This document shows, piece by piece, positions 18,460-27,429 of a DNA stretch of 64,000 nucleotides (position 1 is the first letter of the stretch; each line of letters begins with the position of its first letter). Below the pieces are notes generated by a model. It searched no databases. It was not told where the DNA came from and was given only the letters and a program-made list of their open reading frames with translations. The stretch is from Sphingomonadales bacterium. GTDB taxonomy: Bacteria > Pseudomonadota > Alphaproteobacteria > Sphingomonadales > Sphingomonadaceae. Made by a program: the position numbers and the translations under genes. The stretch covers positions 1,178,001 through 1,242,000 of the forward strand of contig JADJAC010000011.1 of the NCBI GenBank assembly GCA_016704425.1. Reading direction: 5' to 3'.

Positions 18460-19335
18460 ATGAAGCGTTTGGCCTTTCTCGCATTGATCGCGAGCGCACC
18501 GGCATTGATGGCACAAACGCCTGCTCCGCAAGGACCGGCTGGCGCAGTTCCGGCATCGTCATCGGCCCCGACGGCTATCGTCTTTTCCGAGAAAGGCGCG
18601 AACGGGATGAGCGATCTCCCCATGGGCGTCCACCGAATCCCCGACAGCGACGTCGTTATCTCGGGACATCAGGGCGGTGGCGGGATCGGGATGCTGTTCG
18701 GCGTGGTCGGCGTGCTGGTGCAGAGTTCGATCAACGCCGACGCCGGCACGGGCAAGGTCCGCAATGCAGAGGATGACCTGCGCTTCGACGTCCGGGCAAA
18801 GGCGATCGAGATGACCAACACCATCATGGCGGGCGAGCAGTTCCGGACGGCCTTCACGCTCACGCCCCAGCCGGATGGCAGCACGATGACAGTGACGCCT
18901 TATGTCGTGCTTACATTCGTCAAAAAGACCGAAGATGTCCGCCCCTATATCGTGCTGAAGACGAAGGTCGCGACCGGCGCCGACTCTGGCAAGACAATCA
19001 AATATTTCTGCTGCGAAGGACAGGCGCTGCCGCTTGCGAGCCTGACCGAAAATAACGGCGCCCGCCTGAAGGAACTCCTGACGGCCGAGCTTGATACCGC
19101 CATCAACGTGATGCTGCTCGATCGTTCGCAGCCCTTCCCGCGGAACGATGAGGCCAAGGTTGAAACCAACGGCTTGCTCCCCTTCATCGGCAAGCCTTTG
19201 AAGTGGAGGGGATTCGATCTGGGACGTTACAAGGATTACAATCTGATCGAGTTCCGTGGCGGGCTGTTCGTCTTCTCGGGCGTGAATATCGTCGAGCCGG
19301 GTGCGCTGGAAATCACGCCTGTGGTCAAGAAGTGA
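18460..19335 (+). CDS. Secreted hypothetical protein
   Basis: A 291-residue protein with a signal peptide (MKRLAFLALIASAPALMAQ). The mature region has a Gly-rich loop (SGHQGGGGIGMLFG) and a beta-rich body with two adjacent cysteines (IKYFCCEGQ). The start is preceded by a GGGGGG run. It is likely periplasmic or lipid-surface associated; no known domain was recognised. It is the last gene before the second long palindrome. Confidence 0.7.
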   Translation: MKRLAFLALIASAPALMAQTPAPQGPAGAVPASSSAPTAIVFSEKGANGMSDLPMGVHRIPDSDVVISGHQGGGGIGMLFGVVGVLVQSSINADAGTGKVRNAEDDLRFDVRAKAIEMTNTIMAGEQFRTAFTLTPQPDGSTMTVTPYVVLTFVKKTEDVRPYIVLKTKVATGADSGKTIKYFCCEGQALPLASLTENNGARLKELLTAELDTAINVMLLDRSQPFPRNDEAKVETNGLLPFIGKPLKWRGFDLGRYKDYNLIEFRGGLFVFSGVNIVEPGALEITPVVKK

Positions 19336-19386
19336 GGGCTGTCATGGCGGGCATTGGGCATGCGCTTCCGAGCCTGCAAAACCTCC

Positions 19387-19456
19387 CGTCGCCCCTGCGC
19401 AGGCAGGGGCCTGTTTGAAACCTTGGCACTAGGGCCCCTGCCTGCGCAGGGGCGAC
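19387..19456. repeat. Long imperfect palindromic repeat, copy 2, inverted relative to copy 1
   Basis: Arms 19387-19411 and 19433-19456 are reverse complements with the same sequence as the arms of copy 1. The loop contains TGTTTGAAACCTTGGCAC, the reverse complement of the loop of copy 1. It sits in the 302-base gap between a secreted protein and an SDR gene; the rest of the gap holds no gene I can support. Confidence 0.85.
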
Positions 19457-19637
19457 CGAGATGAAATGGCTGATAGGGGATAAAAACTGCCACAAATTTC
19501 AGTCCACCCACCTTCTCAAATTCATCGTTGCGAGCGAAGCACACCCCCCGCTGGCATTTTTGCGAGTGTGGGTTGCACCGGTGGTTGTTAGGCTCTTCGA
19601 CTATCGGGCTGATAGAGCGCCGCAAAGGACGATGATC

Positions 19638-20390
19638 ATGCGACTGAACGAAAAGACCGCTCTGGTGACAGGCGGGGCATCCGGCCTGGGGGATGCCATT
19701 GTGCGGCGGTTTGTTGCGGAGGGGGCCCGCGTGATCATTGCGGATATTGACGGGGAGAATGGCCGGGCGCTGGCGCTCGCGCTCGGCAACATGGCCAGTT
19801 TCGCGTTGCTCGATGTGTCGCGCGAGGAGGACTGGACGCGCGTGCTCGCTGAAAGCGGGCCGATCGACATTATCGTCAACAATGCTGGCATCACGACGCA
19901 CGGCTCGATCGAGGATGTGACGCTCGAACAGTTTCGTCATGAGTTTGATGTGGATGTGGTTGGCGTCTTCCTCGGGTGCAAATATGGCATTGCCAATATG
20001 AAGGCCAATCCGAAGGGGAGCGGCGGCTCGATCATCAACATGTCATCATTGTGCGGCGTGCGGGCGCAGGCCGATCTGGCGGCCTATAATGCGGCCAAAG
20101 CCGCCGTCACGCACCTGACCAAGTCTGTTGCGATGCATTGCGCCACAAAGGGCTATGGCATTCGCTGCAATTCGATCCATCCGGGCGTCATTCATACGCC
20201 GATCCTCGACAAGGTGCTGGCTCAGGTGCCGAACCCGGATGAAGTTTACGCGGGCTGGGTCTCGACGCATCCGATTGGCCGGATCGGGCGTCCGGAGGAG
20301 ATCGCAGCCATGGCCCTGTATCTCGCCTCCGACGAGTCCGCCTTTACCACGGGTGGCGAATTCCGCGTCGATGGCGGCAGCTCGATATGA
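19638..20390 (+). CDS. Short-chain dehydrogenase/reductase
   Basis: A 250-residue NAD(P)-dependent oxidoreductase. The cofactor motif TGGASGLGDAI lies near residue 10, NNAGITTHG near 80, and the catalytic Ser-Tyr-Lys in INMSSLCG and YNAAKAAV. Asp in IIADIDGENG suggests NAD(H). I use ATG 19638, which lies 8 bases after AAAGGA; the open frame extends far upstream but reads through non-coding-looking sequence. It overlaps the next gene by 4 bases, so the two probably act in one pathway. Substrate unknown. Confidence 0.85.
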   Translation: MRLNEKTALVTGGASGLGDAIVRRFVAEGARVIIADIDGENGRALALALGNMASFALLDVSREEDWTRVLAESGPIDIIVNNAGITTHGSIEDVTLEQFRHEFDVDVVGVFLGCKYGIANMKANPKGSGGSIINMSSLCGVRAQADLAAYNAAKAAVTHLTKSVAMHCATKGYGIRCNSIHPGVIHTPILDKVLAQVPNPDEVYAGWVSTHPIGRIGRPEEIAAMALYLASDESAFTTGGEFRVDGGSSI

Positions 20391-21178
20391 ACCGCATATC
20401 GTTCGCGTCCGGGATTGTCCCCGAATGCGGGCCACTTGAAACGATTCAGGCAGCAGCCACTGGCGGCTTCGATGCGACGGGGCTTTGGATCGAGCCGGAG
20501 AAATGGAGTGCGCCACTGACGCGGGACGCCCGGCGCGCGCTGGCGGACACGGGCCTTGAATTGCTGGATGTCGAGGTGATCTGGATCAAGCCGGGGGACA
20601 ATCTGGACACGCACAAGGCCGTGATCGATATTGGCGCTGCGCTGGGTGCAAAGAACGTGCTGTGCGTTTCGTCCGATCCCGACGCCGGGCGGACGGCCGG
20701 ACATCTGGCGGCGCTGTGCGAACATGCGGAAGGGTGCGGCATGCGCGTCGCTCTCGAGTTCGGCATTTTCACCGAAGTGAAATCGCTGCCTGCTGCTCTC
20801 TCGATCCTCGACGCCGTGGCGCATCCGCTGCGGGCCTTGCTTGTCGATCCGATCCATGTCGATCGGTCCGGCACAAGCGCTGCTGACATTGCAGCCGTTC
20901 CCCGAGCGCTTTTGCCCTATGCCCAGTTTTGCGACGCTCCGGCGGAACGTCCCGATCCGGCAGATTTCAACGCCATCATCACCGATGCTATCGACTTGCG
21001 CGAGCAGTGCGGCGAGGGCGGCCTTCCACTCGTAGACCTGTATCGCGCCCTGCCAGAGGGCATTCCGCTGAGCATCGAGTTGCGCTCAAAGCTCCTGCGC
21101 GACACCCACCCTGACGCCGGTGAGCGGGCAAAGGCGGTGGCGACATTAACGCGACGTTGGCTGGCCACCGTCTGCTGA
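20387..21178 (+). CDS. Sugar phosphate isomerase/epimerase-like TIM-barrel protein
   Basis: A 263-residue TIM-barrel protein of the xylose-isomerase-like/AP-endonuclease-2 superfamily. Typical marks are the early FASGIVPECGPLETIQAAA, GLELLDVEVIWIKPG, GAKNVLCVSSD, MRVALEFGIF with the metal-binding Glu, and ALLVDPIHVDRSGT. The ATG overlaps the SDR stop. An SDR next to this type of protein often handles a polyol or keto-acid substrate; the substrate here cannot be told from sequence. Confidence 0.75.
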   Translation: MNRISFASGIVPECGPLETIQAAATGGFDATGLWIEPEKWSAPLTRDARRALADTGLELLDVEVIWIKPGDNLDTHKAVIDIGAALGAKNVLCVSSDPDAGRTAGHLAALCEHAEGCGMRVALEFGIFTEVKSLPAALSILDAVAHPLRALLVDPIHVDRSGTSAADIAAVPRALLPYAQFCDAPAERPDPADFNAIITDAIDLREQCGEGGLPLVDLYRALPEGIPLSIELRSKLLRDTHPDAGERAKAVATLTRRWLATVC

Positions 21179-21244
21179 GGCCGATCATCGACTCCCATTT
21201 CCACTTCTGTTAGTTAACGACAAGCTCTGGTGGGGGAGGGTTAA

Positions 21245-23026
21245 ATGCTGCTTGGTCCCAAGATTGCGCTGATATCGACAGCGCTTTTTTCGCTGACGAG
21301 TTTTTCCGGAATTGCCGACAACCGGATTTCATCCGAGACGTTGCGGCAGCTTGATCCGTCCCGCATTGCCGGCTCGATTTGCGGTCAGAGCATGCGCGAT
21401 GTCCGGTCGCGCCTGAACTGGATCCGGATCGCAAATCTGGCTGCCGGTGCCGTTCAGGCTGCTGATGGGCCCGTGATGCTGATCGACGGCTTGGGCGATC
21501 CGGGATTTGCCATCAGCACGCAGAACCCGCTTGCGCAGCGCTATTTCAATCAGGGCCTGATGCTGACCTATGGCTTCAATCATGCAGAGGCCATTCGGGC
21601 CTTTCGTGAGGCACAGCGGCTCGATCCGGAGTGCGCGATGTGCTGGTGGGGGGAAGCCAATGCGCTCGGGCCCAATATCAACGCGCCGATGGATCCGGCA
21701 ACCAATGCTAGGGCCCTCGAAGCGATTGGCCGCGCCGATGCCCTGAAAGCGGGCGCACGACCCGAGGAGCAGGCGCTGATCCTCGCCCAGAAGGAGCGCT
21801 ATTCTGCGGCGGCGAATGCCGATCGCCCGGCGCTGGATCAAGCCTATGCAACGGCCATCCTCGATGTCGCGAAGCAGTTTCCGCAGAGCGATACGATTGC
21901 CGTTCTCGCGGCGGAAGCGGAAATGGACGTGCGACCCTGGGACTATTGGGAAGCGGATCGCCGGACGCCCAAGGGGCGGATTGGCGATGCGGTCCGACTG
22001 ATCGAGACTGTCCTGGCGCGCAACCCTGATCATCCCGAGGCCGCCCATCTCTATATCCATTTGATGGAAAGTGCCGTGCATCCTGAACGCGCCGAAAAGG
22101 CAGCGGACCGGCTTGTGAGCCTGGTGCCCGGCTCGGGACATCTCGTCCATATGCCTGCGCACCTTTACTATGTGCTGGGCCGGTTCAAGGATTCGATCCG
22201 GGTCAATGTGGAGGCCGCGCGGGTCGACGAATCCTTCCTGCTGACGTCGAAGGAGCGCGGAATCTATCGCTTTGGCTATTACCCGCACAATATCCATTTC
22301 ATCGTGACTTCGGCACAGATGGGGGGCGATTCCGCCACGGCCCTGCGAGAGGTGCAGCGCCTTCGCGGCGTGCTCAATGCTGATGCGACGGCGGCGACTC
22401 CCTGGGTGCAGCCGGTCGATGCGGCGCCATTTCTGGCTTATGCGCAATTTGCCGAGCCGAATGCGATCCTCGCGCTCAAGGCCCCGGATTCCCGCCTGCC
22501 CTATGTCACGGCCATGTGGCACTATGCCCGGTCCATTGCCTATGCACGATCCGGCAATGACAAGGCGTTTGACCGTGAGATTTCGGCCTTGCGACTGATC
22601 CGGACAAAGACCGATTTCAAGGCAATGACGGACATGCTCGTCCCGGTACCGGACTTGCTCAAGATCGCGGAACTGGTTGCACAAGGGCGGCGCGAATATG
22701 CGCATCGGCGTTTTGCGGCGGCCGCCGATTTCTATCGGCAAGCAGCGACCCTAGAGCAGGGCGTCACCTATTATGAGCCGCCATTCTGGTATTATCCGGT
22801 GCAACAGTCGTTGGGCGCTGCACTTTATCGGGCCGGAGACCTGAAAGGCGCGCGGCAGGCCTTCATGCATGCCCTTGGACAATTCCCCAACAATGGCTGG
22901 GCGCTCTATGGTCTTGCGGAGACGAACCGCGCGCTTGGGGATCGTCCTTCCGAAGCCGCAGCGCGGGCTGCATTCGGCCGGGCATGGCTTGGCAATCCGA
23001 AATGGATTTCGATGGATCGCATTTAG
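21245..23026 (+). CDS. TPR-repeat protein, probably exported
   Basis: A 593-residue protein with a hydrophobic N-terminus (KIALISTALFSLTSFSG). TPR-like repeats are visible at YFNQGLMLTYGFNHAEAIRA, HLYIHLMESAVHPERAEK, HLYYVLGRFKDSIRV, AAADFYRQAATLEQ and ALYRAGDLKGARQAFMHAL. The segment CAMCWWGEANALGPNINAPM is typical of a widespread family of uncharacterised TPR proteins. Likely a periplasmic scaffold. A GGGGGAGGG ribosome-binding region precedes ATG 21245. Confidence 0.75.
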   Translation: MLLGPKIALISTALFSLTSFSGIADNRISSETLRQLDPSRIAGSICGQSMRDVRSRLNWIRIANLAAGAVQAADGPVMLIDGLGDPGFAISTQNPLAQRYFNQGLMLTYGFNHAEAIRAFREAQRLDPECAMCWWGEANALGPNINAPMDPATNARALEAIGRADALKAGARPEEQALILAQKERYSAAANADRPALDQAYATAILDVAKQFPQSDTIAVLAAEAEMDVRPWDYWEADRRTPKGRIGDAVRLIETVLARNPDHPEAAHLYIHLMESAVHPERAEKAADRLVSLVPGSGHLVHMPAHLYYVLGRFKDSIRVNVEAARVDESFLLTSKERGIYRFGYYPHNIHFIVTSAQMGGDSATALREVQRLRGVLNADATAATPWVQPVDAAPFLAYAQFAEPNAILALKAPDSRLPYVTAMWHYARSIAYARSGNDKAFDREISALRLIRTKTDFKAMTDMLVPVPDLLKIAELVAQGRREYAHRRFAAAADFYRQAATLEQGVTYYEPPFWYYPVQQSLGAALYRAGDLKGARQAFMHALGQFPNNGWALYGLAETNRALGDRPSEAAARAAFGRAWLGNPKWISMDRI

Positions 23027-23107
23027 GGCGCGCTGCAAACCCATCGCGGGCTTGCGCAATCGGGTTGCGGTTTCTAGTCGGAGCTCCGAACCAGTTGGAG
23101 CACACTT

Positions 23108-24043
23108 ATGCGCGCTTTCATTTTCCCGGGCCAGGGAAGCCAGTCCGTCGGAATGGGCAAGGCCCTTTCAGAGGCAAGCCCCGTTGCGCGCGAGGTTTTC
23201 CAGGAGGTTGACGATGCTCTGGGCCAGCGCCTGTTCCGCATCATGACCGATGGCCCTGAGGATCAGCTCACTCTCACCGAGAACGCCCAGCCGGCAATCA
23301 TGGCCAACGCCATTGCAACGCTTCGCGTCCTTGAGAAGGAAGGGGGCATAAGGCTGGCGGACAAGGTGGGGTTCGTCGCAGGACACAGCCTCGGCGAATA
23401 TTCAGCCTTGTGTGCGGCTGGAGCGCTTGATCTTGCCACGACAGCGCGGCTGCTGAAATTGCGTGGGCAGGCGATGCAGGCGGCCGTGCCTGTCGGCGTC
23501 GGCGCAATGGCGGCCCTGCTCGGCGCGGATATCGAAAAGGCGCAGGGGCTCGCGGATGCGGCCGCTCAAGGCGAAGTCTGCACCGTCGCCAATGACAATG
23601 ATCCCTCGCAAGTCGTGATTTCGGGTCACCGTGGCGCGATCGAACGCGCAATCGACCTGGTGAAGGATCATGGCATCAAGCGGGGCATCCTCCTCCCGGT
23701 TTCCGCACCTTTCCATTGCCCGCTGATGCAACCGGCAGCAGATGCCATGGCGCAGGCGCTCGCTGATGCCGCGTTGCAAGCACCCCTTGTGCCCGTCTAC
23801 GCCAATGTGACGGCAGCGCCGGTGGCCGATGCAGAAACGATCAAGGCTCTGCTGGTGGAGCAAGTGACCGGGCGAGTCCGTTGGCGCGAGAGCATAGTCG
23901 CCATGTTCGACAACGGCGTTCATGAATTTGTGGAATTCGGTGGCAAGGTCCTTGCGCCCATGGTCAAACGCTCGGCACAGGATGCGAACGCAACGAGCGT
24001 GATTTCGATGGATGATATCGAAGCCTTGATGAAGGGACTCTAG
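23108..24043 (+). CDS. fabD: Malonyl-CoA:ACP transacylase
   Basis: A 311-residue enzyme loading malonyl onto ACP. The N-terminal FIFPGQGSQSVGMGKAL, the nucleophile elbow VAGHSLGEYSALCAAGAL and the catalytic His in PVSAPFHCPLMQPA are all present. It heads the fabD-fabG-acpP-fabF-mltG cluster and is followed by fabG after 2 bases. Confidence 0.97.
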   Translation: MRAFIFPGQGSQSVGMGKALSEASPVAREVFQEVDDALGQRLFRIMTDGPEDQLTLTENAQPAIMANAIATLRVLEKEGGIRLADKVGFVAGHSLGEYSALCAAGALDLATTARLLKLRGQAMQAAVPVGVGAMAALLGADIEKAQGLADAAAQGEVCTVANDNDPSQVVISGHRGAIERAIDLVKDHGIKRGILLPVSAPFHCPLMQPAADAMAQALADAALQAPLVPVYANVTAAPVADAETIKALLVEQVTGRVRWRESIVAMFDNGVHEFVEFGGKVLAPMVKRSAQDANATSVISMDDIEALMKGL

Positions 24044-24045
24044 AC

Positions 24046-24786
24046 ATGTTCGATCTTTCAGGAATGACCGCTCTCGTGACGGGTGCCTCGGGCGGAATCG
24101 GGTCTGCCATTGCGGCGGCGCTGGTCGGGCAGGGAGCCCGGGTTGCTTTGTCAGGGACACGCGAAGACGCATTGAAGGCGGTTGCTGCGGACATTGGCGG
24201 CGATTGTGTCATCCTTCCCTGCGATCTTTCAGACAGCACTGCTGTAGACGGGCTGGTGCCGCGCGCCGTCGAGGCGCTGGGCGGCCAACTCGACATTCTC
24301 GTGAACAATGCCGGTGTGACTCGCGACAATCTTGCGATGCGCATGAAGGACGAGGAGTGGGATACGGTGATCCGCGTCAACCTTGAAGCTGCATTTCGGC
24401 TCATCCGGGCTTCATGCAAGCCGATGATGAAAGCCCGGTTCGGCCGGGTGATCACGATCACGAGCGTTGTCGGCGCCACCGGCAATCCCGGGCAGGCGAA
24501 CTATGCTGCGTCCAAAGGGGGGCTGACGGCTATGTCCAAAGCACTGGCGCAGGAACTCGCCAGTCGGAATATTACCGTGAATTGCGTGGCGCCGGGTTTC
24601 ATCACATCGCCAATGACCGATGTCCTGCCCGAGGCACAGAAGGACGCATTGACTGCGCGAATCCCGGTTGGTCGGCTGGGCGAAGGGAAAGACATCGGCG
24701 CTGCCGTTGCGTATCTTGCATCGCGTGAGGCTGGCTACGTGACCGGCCAGACAATCCATGTGAACGGCGGGATGGCCATGCTGTGA
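24046..24786 (+). CDS. fabG: 3-oxoacyl-ACP reductase
   Basis: A 246-residue SDR that reduces 3-oxoacyl-ACP with NADPH. It shows TGASGGIGSAIA, NNAGVTRDNLAMRMKDEEWD (a FabG hallmark), the Ser of ITSVVGATGNPGQ, YAASKGG and the C-terminal YVTGQTIHVNGGMAML. The position between fabD and acpP supports the call. Confidence 0.97.
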   Translation: MFDLSGMTALVTGASGGIGSAIAAALVGQGARVALSGTREDALKAVAADIGGDCVILPCDLSDSTAVDGLVPRAVEALGGQLDILVNNAGVTRDNLAMRMKDEEWDTVIRVNLEAAFRLIRASCKPMMKARFGRVITITSVVGATGNPGQANYAASKGGLTAMSKALAQELASRNITVNCVAPGFITSPMTDVLPEAQKDALTARIPVGRLGEGKDIGAAVAYLASREAGYVTGQTIHVNGGMAML

Positions 24787-24903
24787 GCCTTGCCGTGGGG
24801 CAGGATTTCACGACTGTCTGTTGATCGGGGGGCTTGCCAGTCTGTCGCGCCCGCTTTAGGGCGATTGCAAATATTGCTCACACATGAACGAGAAGGACTA
24901 TCC

Positions 24904-25140
24904 ATGAGCGAGACCGCCGATCGCGTTAAGAAAATCGTCGTCGAACACCTCGGTGTTGAAGCCGAGAAGGTGACTGAAGAAGCCAGCTTCATCGACGATC
25001 TTGGCGCTGACAGCCTTGATATCGTCGAACTCGTAATGGCCTTTGAAGAAGAATTCGGCGTCGAAATTCCAGACGACGCAGCCGAGAAGATCGCAACCGT
25101 CAATGACGCGATTGCCTATATCGACTCGAACAAGGGCTGA
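24904..25140 (+). CDS. acpP: Acyl carrier protein
   Basis: A 78-residue acidic protein with the phosphopantetheine site DDLGADSLDIVELVMAFEEE. ATG 24904 is chosen because the protein then matches standard ACP length and start (MSETADRVKKIVVEHLG) and has GAGAAGGA upstream. The 117 bases before it are non-coding and could hold its own promoter. Confidence 0.98.
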   Translation: MSETADRVKKIVVEHLGVEAEKVTEEASFIDDLGADSLDIVELVMAFEEEFGVEIPDDAAEKIATVNDAIAYIDSNKG

Positions 25141-25183
25141 ACGGGCCAATTCGGAACCCCCTGTGGGAGCCGGTGAATTCTTG

Positions 25184-25218
25184 AAGCGGCTCTCCGTTGC
25201 ACTGACGGGGGGCCGCTT
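25184..25218 (+). terminator. Strong hairpin between acpP and fabF, probable leaky terminator
   Basis: AAGCGGCTCTCCGT pairs with ACGGGG(G)GCCGCTT around the loop TGCACTG, giving a long GC-rich stem followed by TTTCATTT. It lies 44 bases after the acpP stop and 18 before the fabF start. A partial terminator here would let ACP be made in excess over FabF. Confidence 0.65.
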
Positions 25219-25236
25219 TCATTTGAAGGAAATGCA

Positions 25237-26493
25237 ATGCGTCGTGTTGTCGTAACCGGATTGGGGCTGGTCACGCCGCTGGGTGGCGATGTGGAAACCA
25301 GCTGGGCGAACCTTATCGCGGGAAAGTCGGGCGCCGGGAAAATCACGCGTTTCGATGCTTCGGATCAGAAGTGCCATATTGCCTGCGAAATCAAACCCAA
25401 GGATCATCCGTGGGGCTTCGATCCGGACAAGCGCGTCGATCACAAAGTTCAACGCCAGGTCGATCCGTTCATCATCTATGGCATTGATGCTGCCGGACAG
25501 GCGCTCGAGGATGCCGGTCTGACTGACATGAGCGACGACCTCAAGATGCGGACCGGATGTTCGATCGGGTCCGGAATCGGCGGTTTGCCGGGAATTGAAA
25601 GCGAGTCGCTTGTTCTCGCCGAAAAAGGGCCGGGGCGGGTCAGCCCGCATTTCGTCCACGGGCGGCTGATCAATCTGATCTCTGGACAGGTCAGCATCAA
25701 ATATGGCCTGATGGGTCCGAACCATGCAGTCGTGACGGCCTGTTCGACAGGGGCGCATTCGATTGGTGACGCAGCCCGAATGATCCGCGACGGAGATGCG
25801 GATGTCATGCTGGCTGGCGGGTCGGAAAGCACGATCAATCCGCTTGGTGTTGCCGGTTTCGCACAGGCGCGAGCGCTGAACATGAGCTTCAACGACCGCC
25901 CGGAGCAGGCCAGCAGACCTTATGACCGTGGCCGGGATGGCTTTGTGATGGGCGAAGGCGCTGGCGTCGTCGTGCTCGAGGACTATGAGCATGCAAAAGC
26001 GCGCGGCGCGAAAATCTATGCCGAAGTCGTCGGCTATGGTCTGTCAGGCGATGCCTATCACGTCACGGCGCCTCATCCCGAAGGCAAGGGCGCGGAACTG
26101 TCGATGCGGATGGCGCTCAGAAAGGCTGGCATGGGCCCCGGCGATATTGACTATGTGAACGCGCACGGGACTTCGACCATGGCCGATACGATCGAGCTGG
26201 CGGCGGTCAAGCGCGTTCTCGGGGACAATCTTGCCGGTGCTTCGATGAGCAGCACGAAATCGGCAATCGGCCACCTGCTAGGCGGCGCAGGCGCTGTCGA
26301 GACCATATTCTGCATCCTGGCAATCCGTGACCAGATCGTGCCCCCGACGCTCAATCTCGATGATCCGGACGAGGGGACGGAGGGAGTCGACCTGGTTCCT
26401 CATGCGGCAAAGAAGCGCACGGTGCGCGCGGCGTTGAACAACAGCTTCGGTTTCGGGGGAACCAACGCGAGCCTTGTCGTGCGAGCCATCTGA
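25237..26493 (+). CDS. fabF: 3-oxoacyl-ACP synthase II
   Basis: A 418-residue condensing enzyme. It has the start MRRVVVTGLGLVTPLGGDVE, the nucleophile Cys in AVVTACSTGAHSIGDAARMI, His in VNAHGTSTMADTIEL and His in STKSAIGHLLGGAGAVE, the Cys-His-His triad of KAS I/II. The C-terminal NNSFGFGGTNASLVV is present. It elongates acyl-ACP by two carbons. GAAGGA lies before ATG; its stop overlaps mltG. Confidence 0.97.
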   Translation: MRRVVVTGLGLVTPLGGDVETSWANLIAGKSGAGKITRFDASDQKCHIACEIKPKDHPWGFDPDKRVDHKVQRQVDPFIIYGIDAAGQALEDAGLTDMSDDLKMRTGCSIGSGIGGLPGIESESLVLAEKGPGRVSPHFVHGRLINLISGQVSIKYGLMGPNHAVVTACSTGAHSIGDAARMIRDGDADVMLAGGSESTINPLGVAGFAQARALNMSFNDRPEQASRPYDRGRDGFVMGEGAGVVVLEDYEHAKARGAKIYAEVVGYGLSGDAYHVTAPHPEGKGAELSMRMALRKAGMGPGDIDYVNAHGTSTMADTIELAAVKRVLGDNLAGASMSSTKSAIGHLLGGAGAVETIFCILAIRDQIVPPTLNLDDPDEGTEGVDLVPHAAKKRTVRAALNNSFGFGGTNASLVVRAI

Positions 26494-27425
26494 TGCGTTC
26501 CTGGCTGGCCCTGCTGGCCGCCATCTTGCTGGCCGCCTGTTCTGGCGGGGCTGACAGGGATGTGACGGTTGTTGTGCCGCCCGGAGCAAGCCTGAAAGCT
26601 GCAGCGAATATTCTCGAGAAGCAGGGAGCCATCGAGTCTGCTTCTGGTTTCCTGCGGCATGCGAAGATTTTCGGATCGTCCGAACCCATCAAGCCGGGCG
26701 AGTATGAAATCAAGGCCGGGATGGACAATGGAGATGTTCTCGCGCTCCTCCAGTCGGGCCGGACGAAACAACGCTTTGTCATCATCCCGGAAGGCACGCC
26801 AAGCGTGGTGGTCGCGGACAGGCTGATGGCTGCTGACTTTCTGGTCGGAAACGTAGCTGTGCCTGCAGAAGGAAGTGTCCTGCCGGATGCCTATCCCTAT
26901 ACGCGCGGGGAGCAACGCAGCGCCGTACTCAAGCGGATGCAGGGTGCGATGGCCAAGGCCCTCTCCAAGGCTTGGGCGGACCGGAAGCCGAACACTGTCG
27001 TGCGGAGCCCTGAGGAAGCTGTCATCCTTGCTTCCATCGTCGAAAAGGAGACGAGCAAGGCAAGCGAACGGCGCACCGTTGCCGGTGTCTATTCCAACCG
27101 CGTGCGGATTGGCATGCGGCTTCAGGCGGATCCAACGGTCATTTATCCGGTCACCCGGGGGCGTGCGCTTGGGAGGCGCATCCTGAAGTCGGAGCTTCTG
27201 GCCGACAATGGCTACAACACCTATGCAAAGTCCGGGCTGCCTGTCGGCCCGATCGCCAATCCAGGCAAGGCCTCCATTGAAGCGGTCCTCAATCCTGCGC
27301 CAACCCGCGCGCTCTATTTCGTCGCGGACGGGACGGGAGGGCATGTCTTCGCGGACACGCTGGAACAGCACAATGCGAACGTCCAGAAATGGTATGCGTT
27401 GAGGCGATCGCGCGGGGAGATGTGA
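26493..27425 (+). CDS. mltG: Endolytic transglycosylase MltG
   Basis: A 310-residue YceG-family enzyme that cuts nascent peptidoglycan and sets strand length. The N-terminus ends in the lipobox-like LLAAC-S, so the protein may be lipid-anchored rather than having the usual transmembrane segment. A LysM-like region precedes the catalytic domain with PEGTPSVVVADRL, LPDAYPY, the catalytic Glu in ILASIVEKET, MRLQADPTVIYP and YNTYAKSGLPVGPIANPG. The ATG overlaps the fabF stop (TGATG), a common fab-mltG linkage. Confidence 0.93.
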   Translation: MRSWLALLAAILLAACSGGADRDVTVVVPPGASLKAAANILEKQGAIESASGFLRHAKIFGSSEPIKPGEYEIKAGMDNGDVLALLQSGRTKQRFVIIPEGTPSVVVADRLMAADFLVGNVAVPAEGSVLPDAYPYTRGEQRSAVLKRMQGAMAKALSKAWADRKPNTVVRSPEEAVILASIVEKETSKASERRTVAGVYSNRVRIGMRLQADPTVIYPVTRGRALGRRILKSELLADNGYNTYAKSGLPVGPIANPGKASIEAVLNPAPTRALYFVADGTGGHVFADTLEQHNANVQKWYALRRSRGEM

Positions 27426-27429
27426 TCCT

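Noticed and set aside
16481..19637. CRISPR array from the repeated GC-rich palindromes
   Set aside because: There are only three dispersed copies in different orientations, with no regular spacers and no cas genes.
21329..22741. Minus-strand open frame of 470 codons opposite the TPR gene
   Set aside because: The plus-strand TPR repeats explain the sequence; the antisense frame has no recognisable content.
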